A stretch of 64,000 nucleotides of DNA from Nissolia schottii (Eukaryota > Streptophyta > Magnoliopsida > Fabales > Fabaceae). Location: positions 222,712-286,711 of the forward strand of contig QANU01020924.1 of assembly GCA_003254905.1 (NCBI GenBank), written 5' to 3'. The translations under genes were made by a program, and so were the position numbers. Below the pieces are notes generated by a model. It did no database searches and was not told the origin of the DNA. It was given only the letters and a program-made list of their open reading frames with translations. Below, piece by piece: positions 34,239 through 45,145 of the stretch (within the stretch, counting starts at the first letter, position 1; every line of letters begins with the position of its first letter).

Positions 34239-35462
34239 ATGGGAAGAGCTCCTTGTTGTTCCAAAGTTGGGTTGCACAAAGGTCCATGGACTCCTAGAGA
34301 AGATTCTCTCCTCACCAAGTATGTCCAAGCTCATGGTGAAGGCCAATGGAAATCACTTCCAAAAAAGGCTGGTAAGATCCCTTTGATCCTTCATCTTCAC
34401 CCTTCTTAATCTAGCACTAGCAAGATTTTCTCAAATTGGTCATATGCCCTCTTATTCTTCTTGATATTTCTTTTAGTCTAGAAATCAGCAGTCATATCAT
34501 CCTGCCATAAATCAGGATGTAATCTAGTTTGAATCTGAATATCTTCACAATTTCTCAAAACACAAAACCATGTTATCACTCTCGGCATATTACCCTATTG
34601 GCAAGTTTATATGCTTAATTTGTAGCTTAATCTAATGGTTAATTATTCTTTTGCTGATTAAGTGCGTGTGACTTGATTTGATGTAGGGCTTCTTAGATGT
34701 GGGAAAAGTTGTAGACTTAGATGGATGAACTATTTGAGACCGGACATAAAGAGAGGTAACATAACCCCAGAAGAAGATGATCTCATAATTAGAATGCATT
34801 CCCTCTTAGGGAACAAGTGGTCCTTAATAGCAGGAAGATTGCCTGGAAGGACCGACAATGAAATAAAGAACTATTGGAACACCCATTTAAGTAAAAAGAT
34901 GAGAGGTCAAGGAGGGGCCGATTCGCAATCAGAGCAGCAAGAAGGACCAAACAGCAAAAAGAAGAAAAGTGATGGGAAAAGGAGGAGTAAGAAGGAAAAG
35001 AGGAACAAGAAAGGGTCAAGTAATGATGGAGAGCAAGAAAGGACACAAGTTTACCTACCAAAACCAATTAGGGTCAAGCCCTCATCTTTGGCTCTTGATA
35101 GAACCAATAGCAATAAAAATTTCACCTTTGATTCCAACAATTCAGCAAATAGTGCATCAACGAGCCAAGAGAAATTAGATCAAGAGGAGAATAATAATAT
35201 GATTGTTCCAAATGCACTAAATGAAGGGAATAATAATGTGGTTTGTGAAGTTGGTGAGAACGATGGATTTGATGGCTTCTTTTGTGATGACTATGGCTTG
35301 GTCAACACAAACAATTACAACAATTCAGAAATGGAATGCCAATCTTTTTTGGCTACGGATCATGGCACTCTTGAGAAGCTATATGAAGAGTATTTGCAGG
35401 TATTGAACATGGAAGATAGCATGTTTGAGTTGGATTCTTTTGCTGAATCCTTGATGGTATGA
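34239..35462 (+). CDS. R2R3-MYB transcription factor, bHLH-interacting type
   Basis: Two exons, 34239-34371 and 34687-35462, give 302 aa; the 133-nt first exon and the GCTG|GT...AG|GG junction are standard for R2R3-MYBs. The MGRAPCC start opens R2 (Trp17, Trp37, Trp57). R3 has Ile70, Trp89 and Trp108. Residues 76-95 match DLxxRxxxLxxxxxxLxxxR, the signature of MYBs that bind bHLH partners, so it probably works in a nuclear MYB-bHLH complex. A Lys-rich stretch (about 135-155) could help nuclear import. [11 protein letters not shown] at 166-176 recalls the C1/TT2 C-terminal motif, and the C-terminus is acidic and Asn-rich. The usual second intron, after the IKRG position, is absent. A flavonoid or related regulatory role is inference; subgroup assignment needs a tree. 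Confidence 0.93.
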
Positions 35463-35927
35463 GATTTGTAGTAAAAGGAATAATAATGTTATTTGTAGAC
35501 GTTAAATGTGTAGACATTAAGAATGGACATTAGAAAGAGTGTATAGACAAAATTTTACATTGTGTTTAACTTCTGTTCTTATTTATTATTTTCAATGTGT
35601 TCCTTTTTTCTATTTTTTGAGCTTTTGTAAATAATATAAGTACAAACAAGGAATGAAAATAGAGGATACGATTTTCTTGTTTTAATTTTTTTTTTTAAAA
35701 TCTTAAAAAGTAAAAAAATCGATTAAAAACATAAATCACACAAATTTGTATTAGTGCTAAATATTTTGTGTCTATTTTAACAATATCTACTCTAAAAGTG
35801 TATTTGGTATTAAGACAAACATGGGAAAAAAATTATGGATTAGGTTTATGCGTGTAAAACTACACAGAAATCTAATATATTATACTTTTTGATCCATTTT
35901 TAATTACCGAATACCAGATTGACTCTT
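35463..35927. other. 3' flank of the MYB gene
   Basis: AT-rich 3' region. No second gene was recognised. Several 'aataa' words could serve as polyadenylation signals. Confidence 0.4.
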
Positions 35928-36120
35928 AGAGTATGTTTCGTTTTGTGTCTATTTCTTACTTTTATTTTTATTTTTTAGAAAAATCCTGATTTTGTGAAAT
36001 AATTAAATAATAAAAACAAAAAATAAAGACAATAAATAAATTTTATTAATTTTACTTTTTTTTCACAAAATCTTAAAAAATAAAATTCAGATTAAAAGTA
36101 GAAAAAAAAACCCATACTCT
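35928..36120. mobile_element. MITE with long inverted arms
   Basis: The left end AGAGTATGTTTCGTTTTGTG and the right end (opposite strand AGAGTATGGGTTTTTTTTTC) are inverted. Further matching 'ttttgtgaaa' words occur in both arms. It is non-coding and lies about 465 bp downstream of the MYB stop codon. Confidence 0.5.
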
Positions 36121-36209
36121 CTAATGTTTATTATTAATTTACAAATAACATTATTCGGTGGCATTGGAGAAGGAAAACAGAGCAAATAAAACCTGACAAA
36201 ACATGTGAG

Positions 36210-37370
36210 GGTTAATTAAGTTTTTAGTCCTTGTAAAATTAGAAAGTTTGGTTTTAGTCCTTGTGTACAATTTTTAGTCCCTATAAAAATTCAAAGTTTG
36301 GTTTTAGTCCCTGTGGATGGCTGGAGTTAACTGCGATGACGTGGCCGTTAACGGCACTGACATGGCGTGCCACGTTGCATGCCACATGGCATAATCGTGA
36401 ATTAAAAATTCTAACGCATGACCCAACCCGATTACTTTTAAAATAAAAAAAAATTCAGCTTCTCTCCGCCCATTGCACACCCACCCTCTTCTCTGCCGCA
36501 TCAACAAGTTCATCACCATAAATCCTAACTGCCGCCGCCGCCTCTCTTCCCACTTCCACCACCTCTCATCTTCCTCTTCCTCAGCCTCACTTTCTCCTCT
36601 TCTCTCTTCTTCCTCTCCTCTCAAACTCAAAGCCTCTCAACACCACCACCACTAACAACAACGCTTTCAAACTGTAGCTTCCTCCACTCTCTCCTCTGAC
36701 ACCTTCTCCTCTCCACCCCCTCACCCGTGGCCCGAGTGGTCCCACTTCCTCTCCTACATCTCCTCCGCAGTATACCTCCGCCCGCCGAGTTGCCGCCGCA
36801 GTTCTTGAGCGACGCTGCTGCCTGCTTGGCCTTCGCCGGCGAAAGACCCAACCTCTTGCGGTTCATTTCCTTCGTTTAATTGCTTTATCCAAATTCAATC
36901 GTTTTCCGTAGGTTAATTGAAATAGTTGGATTTTGGAACTGAGTTTAACTGAATTCAACGGTTGTAAGTTGCTGCCGTTGTGGTTGAGCATGCTGCTCCC
37001 TTTCTGTTCCAAGATGCCGAGGATTCCGTCGCAAAGATGAAACACTGATGCCGCCACCGTGAGTGATCGGTCGTGGAGGAAGCGGAAGAGGAGGGAGTGC
37101 GTGTACGGTGGTTGATTTGGGGGCAGTAGAATTTTTTTATTTTTTTTTCAATTTTAAAAGTAATCGGGTCGGGTCATAGGTCATTGGGTCACTCATGGGT
37201 TAGAATTTTTAATTTATGATTATGCCACGTGGCACGCCACGTCAGCGCCATTAACGGTCACATCATCGCAGTTAACTCTAGTTATCCACAGGGACTAAAA
37301 CCAAACTTCAAATTTTTATAGGGACTAAAACCAAATTTTCTAATTTTACAGGGACTAAAACCTTAATTAA

Positions 37371-37372
<2 letters not shown>
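36210..37372. mobile_element. Pack-MULE-like element with about 240-bp inverted ends
   Basis: The left end GGTTAATTAAGTTTTTAGTC and the right end (opposite strand GGTTAATTAAGGTTTTAGTC) start long inverted repeats of roughly 240 bp. Both arms contain 'cctataaaaatt-aagtttggttttagtccctgtgga', 'gttaacggc' and 'gccacgtggca' type words. The core (36460-37130) is GC-rich and CT-rich, unlike the flanks, and holds a gene-like fragment. The arm length and gene-like cargo fit a Mutator-like element that captured host DNA. No transposase is present. The right flank is a TA/GA microsatellite, which may have erased the target duplication. Confidence 0.8.
36473..36870 (+). pseudogene. Captured coding fragment, VAR3-like (Ran-binding zinc finger) N-terminus
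   Basis: In one forward frame the text runs from a Ser/Arg-rich, transit-peptide-like start at 36473, through a stop at 36653-36655, into PPHPWPEWSHFLSYISSA near 36716-36770. A Pro-Trp-Pro-Glu-Trp block followed by a short helix is, from memory, typical of plant organelle proteins with Ran-binding-type zinc fingers (VAR3/OZ1 relatives). The zinc fingers themselves are absent. The frame breaks again soon after 36790. The fragment therefore looks like a captured 5' exon that has decayed. The family call is an inference from a short motif and needs a database search. Confidence 0.4.

Positions 37373-37374
<2 letters not shown>

Positions 37375-37424
<50 letters not shown>
37375..37424. repeat. 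(TA)n(GA)n compound microsatellite
   Basis: A TA run followed directly by a GA run, abutting the right end of the Pack-MULE-like element. Confidence 0.85.
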
Positions 37425-38405
37425 GGACCCTCGAACTTCTTAACCTTTTGTTTTTACTCTTGGAAAATAAATAAATAACGTTTTTTTTATGAGGGAAAAA
37501 AATGTTTTGAAGCTAGGTTCTCCCGTGCTCCTATCTTCTAACTTTTTGTCTCTTTCATTTTTCTCACCTCTGGCTGAGATATTTGAAAGAAATGGTAGTG
37601 ATGTTGTAGGATTGGAAAATTATTCATAATTCTTTATCTAACACCATTAATATGATATCATAATGTTTATATTTAAGTAGTTTAGAAAATTTAATTTTCT
37701 TTTTGAGAAAAAAAGAAAAATCGATCAGCGGTATTCAAAGCTCATTGTATTCCGCTTAATTTGGCCTGGCAGGGTAAATACGTATGGATATTATATTCTT
37801 TAGTTCAAGTATAAATTACGATACCTGAATGAGAAGGGTATCATTACATTCGATTATTTTAATTATATTTTCTTTTCACACTCTGTATACGACAGATTAA
37901 TCATGCTGTAATGTTCTGAAGTACAAACAAAAAATGTTGCTTAAGAAAAGCAGATAGGATTAGATTGAAAAATGGAAAGAAGATGACTATTCAGCCAATT
38001 AAATACTGGGCAATGACATAATAAATAATATCCCCACAACTACAACCCTCCTTTAAATAATTGTCAAGTTTTTTAGATTTTAAGATTTCGAAACATTTGT
38101 CAATTTCGAATACTAACATAATTCATTTGTTTAATAATAACCATCAAATTTGTGATATTTTAGAGTTTGAGAGTATCGGTTAACTTTAAATATCAAGATA
38201 GTGATATTTTTATTTTTCAATAACATATATATCTTTAATTTAAATGTTTATTAACAACTATGTTTAATAGAGCATACGGGAGAGCCCAAACCCAATCGTT
38301 TGTCCGACTCAGATCATGATCCACAGTCATAGACCACATTTTCAAGAAGTTATTAATTAACTCAAAACAAGAATTACTCAAGATATCAAGATATTAACCT
38401 ATAAC
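37425..38405. other. AT-rich spacer, nothing recognised
   Basis: No gene or RNA was supported in this stretch. Confidence 0.5.
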
Positions 38406-39095
38406 TAGGAGTGTTCATAGGATGAGTTGGGCTGAGTTGGCCTTTACTCGAACCTGACTCTATATTTAGACTGGACCAATTTTGAGGACCTGAACCCGAC
38501 CCTAAACCTAATAGACCCAATCATCTTTGGGCCGAGTTAAAACCTGAGTTTAGATCAGGTCAAAAACGGGCAAAAACTATCTTAAACTTCAAAATAAAAA
38601 ATAACATCCATTAAAAAATAAAATTAAAAAAATTATAAATTAAACATTATATTTTCTAACTAAATACTCATTAATTTCAAACACTACAACAAAATGACAT
38701 AAAATTTATAATCTTAGCATTCGCATTCAAACTTCCATAGTTTTAGTGGAATATAAACAAAAAAAAAAAATAATAAGTGCACTACAATAGATTTTTACAC
38801 ACCGAAGTAGACATGATTTCACTACAATAGGCACCGAAATAGAAATGGTTTAACTACAATAGACACCAAAATAGACATGGGCTATGGGATGAGAAGGAAA
38901 GAAAATAAAAAATGCATGGTATAGTAGTGTATGCAAGCTGGGTGACTCGAGACTAAACCCGAACTAGATATGAATTAAAATCGAATTTTTTTAGAATTAT
39001 TTAAAATTTGGTTTAAGTAAAATCAGGTCTAATTCGACTTGAATGCTTCGGGTTAGTCCAGATTAGCGGGTCAGACCGAGTTATGAATACCCCTA
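38406..39095. mobile_element. hAT-like non-autonomous element
   Basis: The left end TAGGAGTGTTCATAGGATG and the right end (opposite strand TAGGGGTATTCATAACTCGG) are inverted. The flanks are CCTATAAC (38398-38405) and CCCATAAC (39096-39103), matching at 7 of 8 positions, as expected for an aged 8-bp hAT target duplication. The subterminal text contains many 'gggcc', 'gacccg' and 'cctgaacccg' words. The AT-rich core has no transposase. Confidence 0.8.
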
Positions 39096-40114
39096 CCCAT
39101 AACAAACAAGCTAACGAGGATGAGGTGTAAGAGAATAAAAATGACTTGATATCTCGAGTCATTCTTTTTTCGAGTTATTTGCATAACAACGTTTAGAATA
39201 TGTGGAGTCACTAAATTTAGATATAAGAGTGATGTGAGGAGTTCCCGTCCTCTCCCTAATGGTAAGGCTTAACACATTATTATATATACTTAGATAATTG
39301 CTCACTTTTCTTAATTTATGTCTAAACCCTAATTACAATTATTATACAGCAAATGAGTAAAATACGTGAATATCAAAATGATATATACTTAATGTGAGAA
39401 AAAAAAGTTAATTAATGCCATTAATATATCATTTCAAGTTAATTCATGATTCTTCATGTATGTCTCATTAACAATAATATTTACAAAATTATTGTACCAA
39501 TAATAGAACTGAAATCAAAGGGCTCATTTGTTTAGTAATGAGCAATGACGGCAAATATGTGATACTTTATCTAATTGAGGAAATCTGAATCCTAATCTAT
39601 GGCTATGTAAGACAAAATTGGTTGGTGGGGCTCAATTAAACTAATTTAAAAGGGTTCCTTTGTTCAATATGACCCCTAAGCACGTGGTATATAATTCAAT
39701 GAGATATTCCAAAAGTTTCAAACTTAATTTCACGCGGACAATTTAGATTATGACATATAATTAACTTAAATATTATTTATTGATAAGATGTCGACTTAAA
39801 TTTATAATCAGACAATCTTATAAGTTTAAAGAGATCGGTCAATTTTAATACCATCACATAGATTGAATGATCACACAATTTAAATTATTTTATCATTTTA
39901 TGTTTTATGTTTTTATTTTATTCATTCAATCTTATATAAGATCTCGATTTAACAATCTTACATATCATGATAAACTCTACTTGAATTATATGTTTTAATC
40001 TGATTTATCTACCTTAACATCATAATGTGAATTTCAAAATCTTAAATTTTTCTTCCGTATCACGACAGATTTCTAATTAAATACATACATAAATATGAAA
40101 ACCGCCGTATGTAA

Positions 40115-40160
<46 letters not shown>

Positions 40161-41635
40161 ATGTCATATATACTAATACTAACCTCATTAAAGACAAAAT
40201 TAACTTTGGAAAATTGAACAAAGTAATGTACTTAAAACCAACATTGATCACGGTCAAAGGATATATATGGCGTGCCCCAAAAAAAAAAAAAAAAACCATT
40301 AAGGTAAAACGTACTCGGAACAAATAGCAATGTAGAACAACCAAGATGTCGTGAAACATGCTCAATAAGGTACACATCCATGCCAACTCGGATTTGCTCA
40401 CTCGATCAATCTTTCCGTCATTCATGTACTATCATAATTTAAATTCGATTGATTTTAAAGTTTTCCCGTTATTCATAAATACCTCCATCTGTGCTCGATA
40501 ATTGTAATAAAAACGTATAATTATAATCATTCTAATGTTGTTCTTTATCATTATTTTAAATTTTTGAGAGAGATGATCTTTAACATGATTAGACCCTTTA
40601 TGATCAAAATGGCGAGAGTTAAATTTTTATCAACCCTCGTTTTAAAAGAATTATTCATGTTTCAAGCCAAAAGAGCTATATTATGTGAGACGGCATGTAA
40701 AGAAACATATAAAATTATTTAATTATTTTTACCATTAATTTAAACTTTTGGAAAAAATGGTTTTTTTATTGCATAAAGACATATTTTTATCATGAGTTGG
40801 GGCTGATCCTTTCTCTTGACCTAAATTTTTTTTAATAATAAAAAAAAAGTATTACACATCCATGTGAGGTTTTCTGGACATGCGTGCGAATGAATTTGCA
40901 CCATTTGAAAATTGATGAGTAGCTATCTTTTCTCCCCCACTCTTTTCTTCTACTATGAATTTCTTTTCTCTCCCGGCATAGAAACAACGAAACATATCAA
41001 TTAATTAATATATAAAAGTATCAAACTGTGACGTGTGTGCCGATGTTATGCTCAAATTAATCAAACCAATAAATTGATTTAAAAAGTTAATCAAATCAAT
41101 GAATTGACTCAATTGAGTACATCGTACACTTCCAAGATCGTGGGTGTCATGACTCATTTTTCTTATTTGCAAAACTAAACTACGTATGTCAATTCTTTAC
41201 TATTGCACGGTTAAGACTTGAGAGTTACTATGAGTTAGGCTATGGTTTCGTGCAATGCACATTGTTTCATCTTGAAGCTCTATTGAACTCTTGCGTGAGA
41301 GTTTCATTAAATATAAAAAATTATTTAACAAGTCTCTTAATTAGAGTACTTGTTAGCAACATTCAAAACTTATTTATCTATCATTACTATATCATTACTT
41401 AATAATTGATTATTTTAAAAGAAATACATCTTGATTGAGTTACTAACATTCGAATTCTATTATCAAGAATACGATTAATCCAATTTAACCTAATTAAAGG
41501 CTCTCTTATTGAGATAGGAATCTCCCAACGAGGATTTTTCTCATTCTTAGAATTCAAACTTGAAATTACTGGTTAAAGGACAAGATTGCTAGTGTACCTC
41601 CCAACACCCATCATACTGAAGCTTGCAAAAACACT
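39096..41635. other. AT-rich spacer with (TA)n
   Basis: A (TA)n tract of about 20 units lies at 40118-40158. The 121-residue open frame on the - strand near 40060-40425 runs through it and is not recognisable. No gene was found. Confidence 0.45.
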
Positions 41636-41639
41636 GCAA

Positions 41640-41753
41640 TTGGCATATAGCGGCCTTTTGGTTTAAACCGCCGCAAATAGCAAATAGCAAATAGCAAATA
41701 GCATATAGCATATAGCAAATAGCATATAGCATATAGCTTTATTTCCAGTAGTG
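41640..41753 (-). mobile_element. CACTA-like terminus with heptamer array
   Basis: On the - strand the segment starts CACTACTGGAAATAAAGC, a CACTA-type terminus, followed by about nine tandem copies of a 7-bp unit (TATTTGC or TATATGC; 41673-41737) and then a GGCGGTTTAAACC block. Tandem subterminal repeats are expected where CACTA transposase binds. The opposite end was not found, so this is probably a fragment. A (TA)n run follows at about 41759-41797. Confidence 0.5.
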
Positions 41754-41756
41754 GTT

Positions 41757-41799
<43 letters not shown>

Positions 41800-41803
<4 letters not shown>

Positions 41804-42441
41804 CCCCTTAATTAAAAATAAATTGGAAATTGGTCTATCCAAAATTTTTAAAAAATAAAATCTTTCAATACTACATGTGATGTAAATATACAAGTATAAT
41901 GCTAACTTAATATTATTCACAAAAGGTTTCAACTACTGAGCGTCATGAGTCTGACCTCAAATTAATAATGCATATAAAATATTACATGTCGCGAAAGCTT
42001 AAGTCAAATGCACCATTTTACCTAAGCCTATAGTGTCTCGCACGTTTGCAGGAACAAAAACACATGATAATATGGGAAAAATATATTAGGGAGATACCAC
42101 GCAAGGTAGAGAAGATTCATAGGGAGAGAATAATGGAGTCATCCCACACTACACAGTGCCTTTTTTTTTATTGTGTGCTTTTGGTGATGTCACAATGAAT
42201 TTCTTGACCTTTTATTTTGGGGCCTTGGTAAACATAAGACGCCACCCATGGGCCCATTGAGTTCCCCCTCCTTTTTCTTAACCCATGATTCACATTCCTA
42301 TTTGGGCTGATTGGGCCAATTGGGCTAATTACACAGGATCCTTCCTCTTGAAAAGCCTGTCAAAGATGAGGAAAGATTACAGTTAAAATTGGGGTGGAAA
42401 ATAAACCAAGGCAAAACAGACTGTGTTGGTATGCTTCATGC
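41800..42441. other. Spacer upstream of the oxidase gene
   Basis: No gene was recognised. The 42180-42360 part is less AT-rich, with 'gggccc' and 'ttgggcc' words, but no transposon ends could be matched. Confidence 0.4.
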
Positions 42442-42760
42442 TAGAGTTGTCAAAATAAACCCGACCCGTTTACTTGGTTACATGGACGAACTTTACATGT
42501 AAAAAATAGGCATATGAAAATTTAAAAAAAAAAATTGGACCGATCCATTAAGGCCCGCGAGCCAGCCCGTGAGCCTGGGAAATTTTTTAAAAAGTTTTTT
42601 TAAAAAATAAACGGGTTGGTGGGCGGCCGATTTAGGCCCGCGAATCGACCATAAACGAGCCAGACCCTAAAAATAACATTTTTTTGTCCCATCCATTTAG
42701 GTCCGTGGGCCTAAACAGGTGGGCCATAAACGGGTCGGGCCAGCCCATTTGACCGCCATA
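42442..42760. mobile_element. hAT-like MITE of the GGGCC-rich family, copy 1
   Basis: The left end TAGAGTTGTCAAAATAAACC and the right end (opposite strand TATGGCGGTCAAATGGGC) are imperfect inverted repeats. The flanks CTTCATGC and CTTCATAG share 6 of 8 bases. The interior is a mixture of 'ggcccg' and 'gggccta' text and A-tracts. A relative in the opposite orientation lies at 50255-50624. It sits about 200 bp upstream of the oxidase start codon, in its promoter region. Confidence 0.7.
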
Positions 42761-42957
42761 CTTCATAGAGTTTGTAATTACACACAAAACTAGTCTTTAT
42801 TTAGTTTTCCCATAAGAATTTATTTTATACAACATACATTTTTATTTATCTTAAAAAAAACCTAATAATTAATATAATTTTTCCATTAAAATTCTAAAAA
42901 AGGAAAAAGAAAAAAGAAGAAGAAGAAGAAGAAAAAAGCACAAGGCCATCATCAGAA

Positions 42958-44586
42958 ATGGGGACAGTGTCATGGAAGCAGCTTCTCCTCAACGCTCTGG
43001 AATCCAACAGTCACCTCAAACACTCTGCTTTCTTCCAGCTCGTTGGCACTACTCATCAATTTTTTTACTTTTTCAATTAATTAATAAGTTTATCAATTAA
43101 AAAAATCATTTTTTTTCTGTATTACCTCAAAAATTAACATTCACGGTTCTGATTTTTGTGTTTCAGGCAACCGTAGGAACCAATGGAACGCCTTCGAATC
43201 GCACTGTCGTTTTCAGGTTCTCTTTGCTTTTCTTCTTTCTAATTATTTTTCTTAATTTTTTTGTTTATTTTTTTTTTGTTAATTTTAATTTTTTGATTTT
43301 CAGAGGATTCCAAGACAACACTTGTAACATCCAAATCAACACTGATACCCGCACTCGCAAGGTTCATTCTTTTTTTTTTTTCTTCCTAAGATGGAACTTC
43401 AGTTTTGGAAATAAAAAGTGGGTTTTTGTTTGTTTTGAATTTGGTTGCTGAGTGTTGAAATAAAATGCAGTTTTGAATTTGTTTGCTTTGAGTTCAGTTT
43501 TGGATAAAATTTTTTTTTTTTTAAAAATAAAAATAATAATATGGGGTTTCCTGTTCAATTAAAATTTTGGGATTTTTTTCCTTGTTGAATTCATGCTACT
43601 TACTATAAGAAGTTTCCAGAGACGGCTTTTGAAAAATTTTAAAAATTGTTGGCTTACTTGTGATGCAGACTGAAGAGCTCAAGCTTTGCTCCTCTGCTGA
43701 GGTGATTTTTCAATTAGGTGCATTTTGTTATTGCTGCTAAGGGCCATATATAGATTGAGAATTAGCTCTTGCTTTTTTTTTGGTTTTAGATATGTTGGTA
43801 TTTCATAGATTCGTGGGAGCAATTCCGGATAAATGGGAACGTAGATGTCATCGATGCATCGAATCCTGACCTGCTAAAACTTCAGGTTTGATGGGAAGTT
43901 TAAGCTTATGGTTGAATTGAATTCTTCAAAGTAGTTACTCCCTTTGCCATCTATCCTTTATTCAGATCAAGGATGTGTTTGTTTTAGCTTATTTGGCAAA
44001 AAAAAACCAACTCACTATTTTAGCTAAAAAATTAGTTCTCATATATTTGTTTTCAGCAAAAACTAAAAAGAATAGTGTCTCTGAAAAATCAGTGTTTAGC
44101 TTTTTCAGCTCTATAGAAAAATCAATTTTTTAAATCACATTTTTAAAAATCCCATACAAACGCACCCAAGTGTGGTTTGGATATTTCTGCATAATTTAGA
44201 CAAGTAACTTTGCATTAATTCATAATGCAGCTGAGAGAGAAGTCCTGGTTTGCCAGCTCACTGAGATCAAGGTTGCAATATTTAGGGCCGAACCCAGGTC
44301 TTCCGTGTCTAGTTGAACAACCACAAGAAATATCTTTAGATCCTTCTGTAGGTCCGGTTGATGCTTTTTGTCTTCTTATCCTAGAACCAGATCAGGTAAT
44401 GGTATCCCTCACATTCTAATTTTCTAACGTTAATAAATACCCTTTTGCTTCGACGTTTTCACTTTGGCATTCATCCATTTACAGGTTGATTACTTGAATC
44501 TGAAGAGTAACCAGAGGCTTACATTCAAATCAAGCGCAAGTGCTGCAGTGGAGAAAAGCTGGATTATGGAGAGGGTTAACCCTTAA
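42958..44586 (+). CDS. Pyridoxamine 5'-phosphate oxidase-like FMN-binding protein
   Basis: Seven exons (42958-43041, 43167-43216, 43304-43361, 43669-43701, 43790-43885, 44231-44395, 44485-44586), all with GT-AG junctions, give 195 aa. The blocks NRTVVFRGF (39-47), IQINTDTRTRK (54-64), ICWYF...WEQFRINGNVDVIDA (76-98), REKSWFASSLRS (109-120) and VDYLNL (163-168) closely recall Arabidopsis At2g46580, an Alr4036-type PNPOx-like split-barrel protein. The family binds FMN as a dimer; pyridoxamine-phosphate oxidase activity is not assured for this branch. No clear transit peptide is seen, so cytosol is likely. A (GAA)n stretch lies in the leader. The gene is convergent with the laccase gene, 559 bp stop to stop. 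Confidence 0.92.
43971..44167. mobile_element. MITE in intron 5 of the oxidase gene
   Basis: The left end GGATGTGTTTGTTTTAGC and the right end (opposite strand GGGTGCGTTTGTATGGGA) are imperfect inverted repeats. The 'tttagctaaaa' and 'aaaaatcagtgtttagc' text inside is non-coding. It occupies most of the 345-bp intron and does not touch the splice sites. Confidence 0.55.
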
Positions 44587-45145
44587 TCAGCTCTCCGTTG
44601 TATTTACGCTTTATAGTACACCGTTGATTGCATGTTCTGAGCATAGAAGAGAGGGTTGATTGGAACATGATGGTCAGAGATTTTCATTGTACAATGTTCA
44701 CTAGATTGGCCTTCGTGCTGTTAGCGTTCTGAACTGTTGGTGTAGTTGTTTGATATAAAACTGGTAAAGATTGGAATGTGAGTTAGCCTCTTGTTTATAG
44801 GATCTTGTCAATGCGGGCACCTTTTGGTTTGTAGTGGTGGAAACTTCGAGAGAATTGGAATAACTATTTGTCACATTGATTTCCTATTTATATTAATATG
44901 TTCCGGTTTGTTTTAAAATTCTGAAGGATATGCAGATAGAACACAAACCAAAGGGAAAGAGATTTGCATTTATCTAATCATTTTGCTTCTTTACATCCTC
45001 AATGTTTTTTTTTTTTTTTTTAAACTTTTTAAAGAAATGGAGCAGTGCCACATATTACATACATGGCGCCAAAGAACATTTGAATGGGGGAAAAGGTCAC
45101 ACAGCCATCTGTTAGTACTATTTTGTTATGATCCATTGTTTGTCT
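44587..45145. other. Intergenic region between convergent genes
   Basis: The shared 3' flank of the oxidase (+) and laccase (-) genes. It contains a long T tract (about 45006-45021) and no additional gene. Confidence 0.6.

Noticed and set aside
36304-36866. Arg/Glu-rich open frames on the - strand of the Pack-MULE core
   Set aside because: They are the antisense of a Ser/Pro-rich coding-like fragment; the forward frame is the one with a recognisable motif.
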